A DNA stretch of 64,000 nt from HGM04593 sp964470845 (GTDB taxonomy: Bacteria; Bacteroidota; Bacteroidia; Bacteroidales; Bacteroidaceae), in the NCBI GenBank assembly GCA_964470845.1, contig CAYYEL010000001.1:23998-87997 (forward strand), in the 5' to 3' direction. Below, piece by piece: positions 26,466 through 35,250 of this stretch (position 1 is the first letter of the stretch; the number at the start of each line of letters is the position of its first letter). Under the pieces are notes generated by a model. The model was given only the letters and a program-made list of their open reading frames with translations, was not told the DNA's origin and searched no databases. Made by a program: the position numbers and the translations under genes.

Positions 26466-26954
26466 CTATGCAAGCTCAATGACTTCGAGGTCTTTGAATT
26501 TATCACGGTCGATACTGACTTTTATCAGCGTGCGCTGTTGTTGCCATCCTTGTTTGCCTGCTGCCCCGGGGTTTATGTGCAGGCAGCCGAGTGTCTTGTC
26601 GAACATCACTTTAAGAATGTGGGAGTGTCCCGAGATAAAAAGTTGCGGCGGACGCTCGTAGAGCGCCTTGCGCACCGAGGCGTCGTATCGTCCCGGATAA
26701 CCGCCAATGTGTTTCATCAGCACTTCGCAATCCTCAATTTTAAAGCGAAGCGTCTCGCTGTATTTCCGGCGCAGTGTCCCACCGTCTATATTGCCATAGA
26801 CGGCACGCACGGGGCGGAATTTCTCTAACTGCTCGATGAGTACCTCGCTTCCAATATCACCTGCGTGCCATATTTCGTCGCAATCGGCAAAGTGTGTAAG
26901 GTAGCGGTCGTCCCAAAAACCGTGTGTATCCGAGAGTATGCCTATGCGTTTCAT
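26466..26954 (-). CDS. YfcE/MJ0936-type metallophosphoesterase
   Basis: A 162-residue calcineurin-like phosphodiesterase of the compact YfcE class. All metal-binding blocks are present: GILSDTHG, 'HAGDIGSEVL', 'VYGNIDG', 'SGHSHILKV' and 'HINPGAAGKQG'. It likely hydrolyses a small phosphodiester in the cytoplasm. Its ATG overlaps the stop of the upstream cytidylate-kinase-like gene by four bases, so it is the last gene of the MATE-kinase-phosphoesterase operon. Confidence 0.92.
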   Translation of the reverse strand: MKRIGILSDTHGFWDDRYLTHFADCDEIWHAGDIGSEVLIEQLEKFRPVRAVYGNIDGGTLRRKYSETLRFKIEDCEVLMKHIGGYPGRYDASVRKALYERPPQLFISGHSHILKVMFDKTLGCLHINPGAAGKQGWQQQRTLIKVSIDRDKFKDLEVIELA

Positions 26955-27574
26955 TTATCGATACGTCGCTTTACAAAATCGTATATAAATTGTGTCGTGC
27001 CTTCGATTCCCAAAATTGAGGAGTTTATACACAGATGATAGGCGGCGGCGTTGCCCCACTCGGTGGTTGCATAATAGTCGTGATAGGCGCGGCGTTTTTT
27101 ATCGCCTCGTTCCATCTTTTCTTTGGCTTGCTCCTTGTTGAGGTTGTCTTTTTGCATTATTCGGGCAATGCGGTCGTCGCTGTCGGCGGTTATGAAGATG
27201 CTTATGAGGCAGGGGTGGTCGCGCAGTACATACTCCGAGCAACGTCCTATGGTGATGCACGACTCGCGCTGTGCAATGCTGCGCATTGCCTCGCTCTGAA
27301 ATTCAAACAGACGGTCGCTGTGCATACAGCTGTCCTGTCCACCAAAATACTCGGCAACAGTGTGGCGCAGTGCTATGATATTGCTGAGGAACGAGTCGGA
27401 TTCTTGTTCGTCGGCATTCTCGAATGCCGAGGCGTCGAGGCCGCTCTCTTGTGCAGCAACCTCTAACAGTTTCTTGTCATAAACAGATATTCCTAACATA
27501 TTGCCCAGCTTCTCGGCAATCTCTTTGCCGCCGCTGCCTAATTGTCGTCCTATTGAAATAACATATTTTTTCAT
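26951..27574 (-). CDS. Cytidylate kinase-like family protein
   Basis: A 207-residue nucleotide kinase-like protein. The P-loop 'ISIGRQLGSGGKEIAEKLG' at the N terminus and 'VYDKKLLEVAAQESGL' match the 'cytidylate kinase-like' family of Bacteroidetes and Clostridia, which is distinct from canonical Cmk. 'IGRCSEYVLRD' and 'RIMQKDNLNKEQAKEKMERGDKKRRAYHDYY' are conserved in that family. The physiological substrate is not established. Operon: 18 bases after MATE, overlapping YfcE-like by four bases. Confidence 0.88.
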   Translation of the reverse strand: MKKYVISIGRQLGSGGKEIAEKLGNMLGISVYDKKLLEVAAQESGLDASAFENADEQESDSFLSNIIALRHTVAEYFGGQDSCMHSDRLFEFQSEAMRSIAQRESCITIGRCSEYVLRDHPCLISIFITADSDDRIARIMQKDNLNKEQAKEKMERGDKKRRAYHDYYATTEWGNAAAYHLCINSSILGIEGTTQFIYDFVKRRIDK

Positions 27575-27592
27575 TGTACTACGCTTTATTTG

Positions 27593-28975
27593 TTAGTTGA
27601 TACCGTCTTTATGTGTGCGCCACTCGCGGAACTGCATAATGAGCATTATAATAGTGAGCAGTGCTGCTATAAAATCGGAAATCGGCATACTGTACCACAC
27701 TCCGCTCTCGCCCCAAAATAGTGGCAGAATAAGCAGTAGGGGGATGAGCAACAGTATCTGACGGGTGAGCGAAAGGAAAATAGATTTATTAACCTTGCCG
27801 ATGCTTTGGAAAAAGTTTGTTGTAACCAATTGGAAGCCTATGAATGGCATAAACATAAACATCAGACGCATTGCCTTGGTCGAGCTTTCGATGAGTGCCT
27901 GCTCGGTGGTAAATGCCCGTGCAACGGTTGCCGGCATAAACTCGCCAACCAAAAACCCCAGTGTGGTAACTACGGTAGCCCAAATAATTGTTAGTTTAAG
28001 TGCCTCTTTTACACGGTCGGGCTTGCGTGCACCGTAGTTGTAGCCCACGATTGGCTGCATACCTTGTGTGAGGCCAAGAACAACCATTACAAATATAAAT
28101 TGTATGCGGTTCGATATTCCGTATGCGGCAATGGACATATCGCCATCGTCGCTGTAACCTCTTAATCCTTTGTTTATGATAATAACTACAAGGCAGGCTG
28201 CTGCGTTTATAAAGAAGGGCGACATTCCTATCGAGAGAATGCTCTTTACAATGTTATTGCGCAGACGGTAGATTCCGCGTTGCAGATGCAGTAATTCGTT
28301 GGGGTTGGTCAGTAGCTTAATCTGCCATATAAGGGTGATGCACTGTGCCAGAATAGTGGCAAGCGCGGCGCCTCGAATGCCCCAACCGAGTACAAAAATG
28401 AAGATAGGGGCTAATATGGCATTTGCGCATACGGTGAGTATGGTTGCAAACATCGCCTGTTTAGGGTGTCCGGCGGCTCTTATGGCTGCGTTTATTCCTA
28501 AATAGAGGTGCGTGAATATGTTTCCGTACAAAATTACCTGCATAAAAGCGCGTGCGTGGGGTAGTGTGCTCTCGCTTGCTCCAAAAAAATATAGGATGGG
28601 GTCGAGGAATATGAGTGCCACTGTGGCAAATAATACTCCCACTATTATATTCAGCGTAACAAGATTGCCTAAAATTATTTTTGCCGAGTCGTAGTCGCGT
28701 TGCCCTAATCGCACAGATAGCTGTGTTGCGCCTCCGACGCCTACCATTGCACCGAATGCAGCCGATAGGTTCATTAGCGGGAAGGTTGTTGCAAGGCCCG
28801 AAATTGCGAGTGCACCAACGTCGGGGATGTGTCCTATAAATATACTGTCGATTGTGTGGTAGATTGAAGAGGCTGTCTGTGCAATAATGGCCGGGATTGC
28901 ATATTGCATAAGCAGCTTGCCTACACTTTCGGTTCCAAGCTCGGTCGGGACTTTTCGTTCTATATTTTTACTCAT
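27593..28975 (-). CDS. MATE family efflux transporter
   Basis: A 460-residue multidrug and toxin extrusion protein with about 12 membrane segments in two halves, each with the MatE pattern ('IPAIIAQTASSIYHTIDSIFIGHI', 'GVGGATQLSVRLGQ', 'TQGMQPIVGYNYGARKPDRV'). The start at MSKNIERK is chosen because the preceding 50 codons of open frame contain a -7 promoter element and lack MATE similarity. First gene of the MATE-kinase-YfcE operon. Substrates unknown; the exporter is driven by Na+ or H+ in the family. Confidence 0.92.
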   Translation of the reverse strand: MSKNIERKVPTELGTESVGKLLMQYAIPAIIAQTASSIYHTIDSIFIGHIPDVGALAISGLATTFPLMNLSAAFGAMVGVGGATQLSVRLGQRDYDSAKIILGNLVTLNIIVGVLFATVALIFLDPILYFFGASESTLPHARAFMQVILYGNIFTHLYLGINAAIRAAGHPKQAMFATILTVCANAILAPIFIFVLGWGIRGAALATILAQCITLIWQIKLLTNPNELLHLQRGIYRLRNNIVKSILSIGMSPFFINAAACLVVIIINKGLRGYSDDGDMSIAAYGISNRIQFIFVMVVLGLTQGMQPIVGYNYGARKPDRVKEALKLTIIWATVVTTLGFLVGEFMPATVARAFTTEQALIESSTKAMRLMFMFMPFIGFQLVTTNFFQSIGKVNKSIFLSLTRQILLLIPLLLILPLFWGESGVWYSMPISDFIAALLTIIMLIMQFREWRTHKDGIN

Positions 28976-29017
28976 AGTTTTTCTTTTGTATTGCAGCCGT
29001 GATGCAAAAAATCTTCT

Positions 29018-29025
29018 TAACTTTG
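29018..29025 (+). promoter_or_regulatory. -7 element of mnmA-xseA-xseB
   Basis: TAACTTTG matches TAnnTTTG. Predicted start near 29031 and a leader of about 90 bases. Confidence 0.4.
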
Positions 29026-29047
29026 CATCGAACCAAAATATTCTGTG

Positions 29048-29055
29048 CGAAGATA
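29048..29055 (-). promoter_or_regulatory. -7 element of the MATE operon
   Basis: Minus strand TATCTTCG. It lies to the right of the mnmA -7 element, so the two divergent promoters interlock and their transcripts would overlap by about ten bases at the 5' ends. Confidence 0.4.
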
Positions 29056-29119
29056 CAAAAAAGCAGGATAGTTTTGTTCGTGTTTTTTGATTATTTACGC
29101 AAAAAATAATACAGAATAT

Positions 29120-30205
29120 ATGCAAACGAGTGTGTTAGTGGGAATGAGCGGTGGAATAGACAGTACGGCTGTATGCAGTATGCTGTTAGAGAAGGGTTAC
29201 AGGGTAGTGGGGCTCACTTTTGTTACTTGCGACGCATCATTTGCAGCTGCCGAGGCTGCTGCCGCTCTTGCTCGACGATTGGGTATTGAGCATTATATTG
29301 ATGATGTGCGCGAGGAGTTTCGCGCTAAGGTGGTTGAGCCTTTTATTGACGGCTATCTTCAGGGGCTTACGCCTAACCCCTGTGTCAACTGCAACAGAGT
29401 GATGAAATTCGACCTTCTGTGCAGGTGGGCCGATAGGCTGGGATGCGCGAAAATTGCCACCGGACACTATGTGAAGGTGCACGAGCGCACGGCCGATGAT
29501 GGCTCGCCGCGTTATTATATAGCCACGGGCAACGATAATAAAAAAGACCAGAGCTATTTTTTGTGGCGTCTGACGCAGGAACAACTTTCGCGCTGTATAT
29601 TCCCGCTCGGTGGGTGGCATAAGCGCGACGTTTGTCAATATCTTGGAGTAAATAATCTTGACGAGGCGGGTAAGGATGGCGAGAGTATGGAGGTGTGTTT
29701 TGTTCCGGGCGACTATCGCGATTTTCTGCGCAGTAACATTCCTAATGTCGATGAGGTTATACGCGAGGGCTCTTTTGTCGATTCCGAGGGGCGTGTTATT
29801 GGCACGCATCGGGGCTACCCCTATTACACAATCGGACAGCGCAAGGGATTGGGAATTGCATTGGGCTATCCTGCATACGTACTTAAAATAAATGCTCCCA
29901 AAAACACGGTGATGCTGGGAACGGCCGATAAACTCGCCACACATTATATGCTCATTCAGCAGCCCGAGTGGGTGGATGGCGTGCCCGGGCACTCTTTGTC
30001 GGTGCGGGTACGTTACCGCAGCGCACCGATTGCTTGCGATGCTCCGCAACCCGTTGGCGACGGGCGGTGGCTTGTGTGTCTGCACAGCGAGGCTTCGGCA
30101 ATTACTCCGGGGCAGTCGGCAGTGTTTTATGTGGGCGACACTCTTGTCGGCGGAGCCTATATTGCTTCGCAACGCGGTATTAACCAATGGATAAAAGAAA
30201 AATGA
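29120..30205 (+). CDS. mnmA: tRNA-specific 2-thiouridylase MnmA
   Basis: A 361-residue enzyme that thiolates U34 of Lys/Glu/Gln tRNAs. PP-loop SGGIDS at 10-15; the catalytic cysteines are C88 in TPNPCVNC and C193 in EVCFVPGD; 'YTIGQRKGLGIA' is a strong family signature. Slightly divergent from the E. coli form, like many Bacteroidetes copies. Start set at MQTSVLVG; 11 extra upstream codons lack similarity. The stop overlaps the preferred xseA start by four bases. Confidence 0.94.
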   Translation: MQTSVLVGMSGGIDSTAVCSMLLEKGYRVVGLTFVTCDASFAAAEAAAALARRLGIEHYIDDVREEFRAKVVEPFIDGYLQGLTPNPCVNCNRVMKFDLLCRWADRLGCAKIATGHYVKVHERTADDGSPRYYIATGNDNKKDQSYFLWRLTQEQLSRCIFPLGGWHKRDVCQYLGVNNLDEAGKDGESMEVCFVPGDYRDFLRSNIPNVDEVIREGSFVDSEGRVIGTHRGYPYYTIGQRKGLGIALGYPAYVLKINAPKNTVMLGTADKLATHYMLIQQPEWVDGVPGHSLSVRVRYRSAPIACDAPQPVGDGRWLVCLHSEASAITPGQSAVFYVGDTLVGGAYIASQRGINQWIKEK

Positions 30206-31377
30206 TAGAACCTGTTACTCTATACTCTTTAAATAATCTTGTGCGCAGTGCCATTGCCGAGGCAATGCCCACGAGCTATTGGGTTACGGGCGAACTGAGC
30301 GAGGTGCGCGAGACTACAGCCGGACACTGTTACATAGAACTTATAGAACGCGACGAGAAGACAGCGGCAATAGTGGCAAAGGCTCGTGGTACAATATGGG
30401 CTCGAACCTATTCGCTGCTGCGTCCCTATTTCCTTGAACAGACGGGCAGGCAATTCGCCGCCGGGCTGAAGGTGCTTTTGAAAGTTACGGTCGAGTTTCA
30501 CGAACTTTACGGCTACTCGCTCTATGTATGCGACATTGAGCCTGCGTTTACTCTTGGCGAAACTGCACGCCGGCGTCAGATGATAATCAACCGTCTCGTC
30601 GAGGAGGGGGTAATTGACCTTAACAAAGAGCTCTCCTTCCCGGCTCTGCCGCAGCGTGTGGCTGTAATCTCATCCTCTTATGCGGCGGGTTACGGCGATT
30701 TTTGCGACCAACTTCTGAATAATCCCTACGGCTTTGTCTTTTATCCCTCTCTGTTCGCTGCGCCTATGCAGGGTGATAAGGTCGAGAGTGGTATAATTGC
30801 TGCGCTCGATAGGATTGCCGATAGCATCGACCATTGGGACGTTGTTGTGATTATCAGGGGCGGAGGCGCGACAAGCGACCTTTCGTGTTTCGATACATAT
30901 AATCTTGCAAACAATTGTGCGCAATTCCCATTACCCATAATAACGGGCATCGGACATCAGAGGGACGATACTGTACTCGACACCGTTGCACACACACGTG
31001 TAAAAACTCCCACTGCCGCGGCCGAGCTTCTTATTCACACTATTGCCCGTCAGGCGGCGCTGTTGGACACTGTAGCCGGCAGCATCGTGGCGGCGGTGCG
31101 CGATGGGCTCTCGGAGCAAAAAATGCGCTTGCAGACAATTCTACAGCGTTTGCCAATTGCTACAGCCCTTTACCTTCAGAATCAGCACCATAAACTCGAC
31201 CTGTGGCAGCAACAGGCCGCGTCTGCGTCGCCACAAAGAATATTGTCGTTGGGCTACAGCCTTACAACCTGTGGTGGCAGGATAGTGCGTGGAACGGCCG
31301 ACGTAAAGAGCGGCGATACAATAGTTACACATCTTGCCGATGGAACGATAATAAGCACTGTAAATAATGATAAATGA
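30202..31377 (+). CDS. xseA: Exodeoxyribonuclease VII large subunit
   Basis: A 391-residue protein. N-terminal OB-fold (about 1-100, 'YWVTGELSEVRETTAGHCYIELIE') and catalytic core with 'RVAVISSSYAAGYGDF', 'VVVIIRGGGATSDLSCFDTYNLA' and 'ITGIGHQRDDTVLDTVAHTRVKTPTAAAELL' as in XseA. With XseB it degrades single-stranded DNA to oligonucleotides. Start at 30202 gives an ATGA overlap with mnmA; an ATG five codons earlier (30187) is the alternative. Overlaps xseB by four bases. Confidence 0.95.
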   Translation: MIEPVTLYSLNNLVRSAIAEAMPTSYWVTGELSEVRETTAGHCYIELIERDEKTAAIVAKARGTIWARTYSLLRPYFLEQTGRQFAAGLKVLLKVTVEFHELYGYSLYVCDIEPAFTLGETARRRQMIINRLVEEGVIDLNKELSFPALPQRVAVISSSYAAGYGDFCDQLLNNPYGFVFYPSLFAAPMQGDKVESGIIAALDRIADSIDHWDVVVIIRGGGATSDLSCFDTYNLANNCAQFPLPIITGIGHQRDDTVLDTVAHTRVKTPTAAAELLIHTIARQAALLDTVAGSIVAAVRDGLSEQKMRLQTILQRLPIATALYLQNQHHKLDLWQQQAASASPQRILSLGYSLTTCGGRIVRGTADVKSGDTIVTHLADGTIISTVNNDK

Positions 31378-31583
31378 TTATGAATGAAAATATTACATAT
31401 AACGAGGCGGTTGCTCGTCTCGAAGAGATTATGAACCACATTCAAGGAGGTGATGTGGATATTGATAAATTGGCTCGGGAATTATCCGAGGCTCAAGAAT
31501 TGTTGCAGTTTTGTCGTGCTCGTCTGTTTAAGGTCGATGAGGAAGTGAAAAAAATATTGGAGTCATTGTCGGATACCTTATAA
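31374..31583 (+). CDS. xseB: Exodeoxyribonuclease VII small subunit
   Basis: A 69-residue helical subunit of normal length. 'ITYNEAVARLEEIMNHIQGGDVDIDKLARELSEAQELLQFCRARL' is the full family pattern. It overlaps the xseA end by four bases, which indicates coupled translation of the subunits. The coding sequence contains AAGGAGGTGAT at 31444-31454, an exact complement of the 16S rRNA 3' tail, in the QGGD codons. Confidence 0.95.
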   Translation: MIMNENITYNEAVARLEEIMNHIQGGDVDIDKLARELSEAQELLQFCRARLFKVDEEVKKILESLSDTL

Positions 31584-31644
31584 AAAGAGTACCATTTTTA
31601 CTAAAAAATAAAGGCTGCTTTACACTTGTTTAAGCATTTTTGTG

Positions 31645-31652
31645 TATATTCG
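31645..31652 (+). promoter_or_regulatory. Candidate -7 element for the ilvE operon
   Basis: TATATTCG, the TTCG variant of the -7 element, 37 bases before the ilvE ATG. No well-spaced -33 element. Confidence 0.35.
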
Positions 31653-31689
31653 CACATTATTGTGGTAAAAAAGCAAAAATAATATAAAA

Positions 31690-32712
31690 ATGAAAGCTAT
31701 TGATTGGTCTAATGTCGGGTTCGGATATATGAAGACCGACTATAATGTACGTTGCCGATACTCCGACGGAAAGTGGGGCGAGATTGAGGTGTGCAGCGAA
31801 GAGACACTGAATCTTCATATGGCAGCCACTTGTCTGCACTACGGGCAAGAGGCTTTTGAGGGCTTGAAGGCTTTTCGTGGCAAGGATGGCAAGGTGCGTA
31901 TCTTCCGCCTCGAAGCTAATGCCGAGCGTTTGCAGAGTACTTGCGACGGTATCCTTATGCCGCAAGTGAGTACCGAACTTTTCCGTGAAATGGTAACAAA
32001 GGTGGTTACTCTGAACAAAGATTATATCCCCCCCTACGAGAGCGGTGCATCGCTCTATATTCGTCCTCTGCTCATCGGTACAAGTGCACAGGTTGGTGTA
32101 CATCCGGCAAGCGAGTATCTGTTCATAATTTTTGTAACTCCGGTGGGCCCCTATTTCAAGGGAGGGTTCGCTACAAATCCTTATGTTATAATACGTGAGT
32201 ACGACCGTTCGGCACCATTGGGAACGGGACGCTATAAGGTGGGTGGAAACTACGCCGCAAGCCTCAGAGCCAATCAATTGGCCCACGAGAAAGGCTACTC
32301 GTGCGAATTTTATCTCGATGCCAAAGAGAAAAAATATATCGACGAGTGTGGTGCAGCCAATTTTATCGGAATAAAGAATAATACATACGTTACACCACTG
32401 TCAACCTCTATTTTACCCTCGATAACCAATCGCAGCTTGCAACAGCTTGCACGTGATATGGGGCTTACAATAGAGCAACGCCCAATTCCCGAGGAAGAGC
32501 TCTCGACTTTTGAAGAGGCCGGTGCTTGCGGAACGGCTGCGGTAATCTCGCCCATTGAGCGCATCGACGACCTTGAGCGTGGAACATCTTATGTAATTTC
32601 AAAAGACGGAAAGCCCGGCCCTGTGTGCACAAAACTGTACGAGAAACTGCGTGCCATTCAATATGGCGACGAGCCCGACAATTATGGTTGGGTAACAGTG
32701 CTCGATATTTAA
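31690..32712 (+). CDS. ilvE: Branched-chain amino acid aminotransferase
   Basis: A 340-residue class IV PLP aminotransferase of the longer type, which carries out the last step of Val/Leu/Ile synthesis (and its reverse). Signature segments: 'LHYGQEAFEGLKAFRGKDGKVRIFRLEANAERLQ', 'SLYIRPLLIGT', the PLP lysine in 'GTGRYKVGGNYAASL', 'YIDECGAANFIGI' and 'GTAAVISPIERI'. First gene of the run ilvE-trmB-Dabb-mrp (gap of 35 bases to trmB). Confidence 0.97.
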   Translation: MKAIDWSNVGFGYMKTDYNVRCRYSDGKWGEIEVCSEETLNLHMAATCLHYGQEAFEGLKAFRGKDGKVRIFRLEANAERLQSTCDGILMPQVSTELFREMVTKVVTLNKDYIPPYESGASLYIRPLLIGTSAQVGVHPASEYLFIIFVTPVGPYFKGGFATNPYVIIREYDRSAPLGTGRYKVGGNYAASLRANQLAHEKGYSCEFYLDAKEKKYIDECGAANFIGIKNNTYVTPLSTSILPSITNRSLQQLARDMGLTIEQRPIPEEELSTFEEAGACGTAAVISPIERIDDLERGTSYVISKDGKPGPVCTKLYEKLRAIQYGDEPDNYGWVTVLDI

Positions 32713-32747
32713 CAGTCTCTAATAACCGACTAAAAACGCTGAATTTA

Positions 32748-33506
32748 ATGGCAAAAGGAAAATTACAGAAGTTTGCCGATATGCGCGAGTATAGCAATGT
32801 GGTCGAGCACCCCTATTCTGTTGCCGATAATGTGGAATTTCCGCTTGCGGGAAATTGGAGAAGGGATTTTTTTGGCAACGATAACCCCATAGTGCTTGAG
32901 CTTGGTTGCGGCAGGGGCGAATATACGGTGGCATTGGCTCGCCGCTGTCCCGATAAAAACTTTATCGGCGTGGATATTAAGGGTGCGCGAATGTGGAGCG
33001 GTGCAACCGAAGCACTGCGCGACGGGCTCGATAATGTGGGCTTTCTGCGTACAAATATTGAGATTATCGACCGACTGTTTGCTGCCGGCGAGGTGAACGA
33101 AATATGGCTCACATTCCCCGACCCGCAGATGAAAAAGGCTACCAAACGCCTCACCTCGTCGCTCTTCCTCGAACGCTACGGTAGGATTCTTGCTCCCGAG
33201 GCAGTAGTGCACCTGAAAACCGACAGCAATTTTATGTTCACCTATACAAAATATATTACCGAGGTTAACAGTCTGCCGGTGTATGAATGTATCGAGGATG
33301 TTCACAGCCGCGAGGATGAGAGTGAGATACTGAAAATCCGCACCTACTACGAGTCGCAGTGGATTGAGCGAGGATTGACAATAAAATATATCTCTTTCGG
33401 CCTGTCGAAGCCTGCGGGATTTATAGAGCCGGATGTTGAAATTGAACTCGACGAGTATCGCAGCTACAACCGCAGCAAGCGCAGCTCGCTCGAAAAACGT
33501 AAATAA
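32748..33506 (+). CDS. trmB: tRNA (guanine-N7)-methyltransferase
   Basis: A 252-residue SAM-dependent enzyme that makes m7G46 in tRNA. SAM motif 'VLELGCGRGEYTVALA' and 'IGVDIKGARMW'; catalytic/tRNA block 'IWLTFPDPQMKKATKRLTSSLFLERY'. Start at MAKGKLQKF, because the frame upstream of it lies inside ilvE. The conserved Asp/Pro pair of FPDP is intact. Confidence 0.95.
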   Translation: MAKGKLQKFADMREYSNVVEHPYSVADNVEFPLAGNWRRDFFGNDNPIVLELGCGRGEYTVALARRCPDKNFIGVDIKGARMWSGATEALRDGLDNVGFLRTNIEIIDRLFAAGEVNEIWLTFPDPQMKKATKRLTSSLFLERYGRILAPEAVVHLKTDSNFMFTYTKYITEVNSLPVYECIEDVHSREDESEILKIRTYYESQWIERGLTIKYISFGLSKPAGFIEPDVEIELDEYRSYNRSKRSSLEKRK

Positions 33507-33516
33507 CCCTTGAATT

Positions 33517-33819
33517 ATGCTTAAACATATAGTAATGTGGCGCTTCGTCGATGGCGCCGAGGGCAAAAGCCGTTTGCAGCACGCACAGTGGATGAAAGAG
33601 CACCTTGAGGCACTTGTGGGTGTCGTCCCCGAGATTCGCTCCATTGAGGTGGGTGTAAACTGCTACCCAAGCGACACGGCCTACGATGCAGTGTTAATAT
33701 CTACTTTCGATAATCACGAGGCAATGAACCGCTACAAAGTACATCCTGCGCACGTTGCAGTTGCCGAATATTGCAAAAAAGTGCGCGAGAGCCGCGTTGA
33801 TATTGATTACGAAATTTAG
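33517..33819 (+). CDS. Dabb family (stress-responsive A/B barrel) protein
   Basis: A 100-residue dimeric alpha-beta barrel protein. 'MLKHIVMWRFVDGAEGKS', 'LEALVGVVPEIRSIEVGVN' and 'YDAVLISTFDNHEAMNRYKVHPAHVAVAEYCKKV' fit the Dabb pattern with the conserved 'HP.H' segment. The role in bacteria is poorly defined. Ten bases after trmB and 23 before mrp, so it is part of the same transcription unit. Confidence 0.9.
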   Translation: MLKHIVMWRFVDGAEGKSRLQHAQWMKEHLEALVGVVPEIRSIEVGVNCYPSDTAYDAVLISTFDNHEAMNRYKVHPAHVAVAEYCKKVRESRVDIDYEI

Positions 33820-33842
33820 AAACTGTCAAATAAAGAATTATA

Positions 33843-34946
33843 ATGGCATTATATCCGAAATTGATACTCGAAGCACTCGAAAAAGTGCGTTACCCCGGAA
33901 ACGGAAAAAATCTTGTCGAGGCCGAGATGGTCGATGACAACATACGCATCGACGGCAACAAGGTGAGCTTCTCGCTCATATTTGAAAAACCCACCGACCC
34001 TTTTATACGTTCGGTGGTAAAGTCGGCCGAGGCAGCAATTCTCACCTACGTCGGAAAGGATGTAGATATTGTTGGAAATATCAGCGTTGTGAGCCGTCAG
34101 GCAGCACGTCCCGAGGTTGGTAAATTCCTGCCGCAGGTGAAGAATGTAATTGCAATATCCTCGGGCAAGGGAGGAGTGGGAAAATCGACCGTGTCGGCCA
34201 ATCTTGCCATTGCTCTTGCACGATTGGGCTATAAGGTGGGGCTGTTGGATGCCGATATTTTCGGCCCCTCAATCCCCAAAATGTTCAGTGTCGAGGACGA
34301 GCGTCCTTATAGCGAGCGCATCGACGGCCGCGACCTCATCCTGCCCGTTGATAAATATGGAGTAAAAATTCTCTCGATAGGCTTTTTTGTCGATCCCGAA
34401 CAGGCTATCCTGTGGCGCGGAGGAATGGCCAGCAACGCTCTTAAGCAACTTATAGCAGATGCAGCGTGGGGCGACCTCGACTATTTTCTCATCGACCTTC
34501 CCCCCGGCACAAGCGACATTCACCTGACAATTGTTCAGAGCCTTGCACTCACGGGTGCAGTAGTTGTAACCACCCCTCAAGAGGTGGCGCTTGCAGCAGC
34601 CATCAAGGGTGTGAATATGTTTATAAATGATAAGGTTGCAGTGCCTATTTTGGGAGTGGTCGAAAATATGGCGTGGTTCACTCCGGCCGAGCTGCCCGAG
34701 AACAAATACTATATATTCGGTCGCGATGGTGGCCGACGTATGGCCGAGGCCTACGGTATTCCACTCATAGGGCAGATTCCACTTGTGCAGAGTATCTGCG
34801 AGAGCGGCGACGAGGGGCTGCCCATCGCAATGAAGGCCGACACACCCGACGGACAGGCGTTCCTTGCACTTGCAGCCTCGCTTGTCGAGCAGGTTAGATT
34901 GCGTAACGAACAACAGCCTCCCACCAAGATAGTGGCAACAAACTGA
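33843..34946 (+). CDS. mrp: Mrp/NBP35-type Fe-S carrier P-loop ATPase
   Basis: A 367-residue protein. An N-terminal DUF59/MIP18-like domain (about 1-90) precedes a deviant Walker A 'SSGKGGVGKSTVSANLA', then 'LLDADIFGPSIPKMF' and 'FLIDLPPGTSDIHLTIVQS'. It likely binds and transfers Fe-S clusters. The CxxC motif that many Mrp/NBP35 proteins carry near the C-terminal third is absent (the region reads 'ENMAWFTPAELPENKYYIFG'). Last gene of the ilvE run; a strong hairpin follows. Confidence 0.94.
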   Translation: MALYPKLILEALEKVRYPGNGKNLVEAEMVDDNIRIDGNKVSFSLIFEKPTDPFIRSVVKSAEAAILTYVGKDVDIVGNISVVSRQAARPEVGKFLPQVKNVIAISSGKGGVGKSTVSANLAIALARLGYKVGLLDADIFGPSIPKMFSVEDERPYSERIDGRDLILPVDKYGVKILSIGFFVDPEQAILWRGGMASNALKQLIADAAWGDLDYFLIDLPPGTSDIHLTIVQSLALTGAVVVTTPQEVALAAAIKGVNMFINDKVAVPILGVVENMAWFTPAELPENKYYIFGRDGGRRMAEAYGIPLIGQIPLVQSICESGDEGLPIAMKADTPDGQAFLALAASLVEQVRLRNEQQPPTKIVATN

Positions 34947-34975
34947 TACACGTACAATACTATGAACGAACCTAT

Positions 34976-35016
34976 AATGACACTCCTTGCGCAACGTATG
35001 CGCAAGGAGTGTCATT
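34976..35016. terminator. Strong hairpin after mrp
   Basis: A perfect 18-bp stem with a 5-base loop, 29 bases after the mrp stop, followed by only a short T-run. It lies 26 bases before the XRE regulator start and could also be an operator-like palindrome. Confidence 0.8.
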
Positions 35017-35042
35017 TAATATGCATAAACACCTTAATAACA

Positions 35043-35243
35043 ATGAAGAATAGTATAAGAGTAGAGAGGGCTGTTGTTGATATTTCGCAACAGCAGCTTG
35101 CCGACGCAGTGGGTGTTAGCCGTCAGACTATAAATGCAATAGAGAAAGGGCGCTTTGTGCCCTCGACGGTGCTTGCGCTGAAAATTGCACGGCACTTTAA
35201 TAAAAAGGTCGATGATATTTTTATTCTCGACGACGAGGATTGA
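35043..35243 (+). CDS. XRE-family helix-turn-helix regulator (66 residues)
   Basis: A tiny Cro/CI-like DNA-binding protein made of a single HTH domain: 'ISQQQLADAVGVSRQTINAIEKGRFVPSTVLALKIARHFNKKVDDIF'. This pattern is typical of short stand-alone regulators related to YozG/Rv-type XRE proteins. Start set at MKNSIRVERAV; a longer frame would run through the preceding hairpin. It is enclosed by hairpins on both sides and no partner gene is adjacent. Targets unknown. Confidence 0.88.
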   Translation: MKNSIRVERAVVDISQQQLADAVGVSRQTINAIEKGRFVPSTVLALKIARHFNKKVDDIFILDDED

Positions 35244-35250
35244 CTGATAC

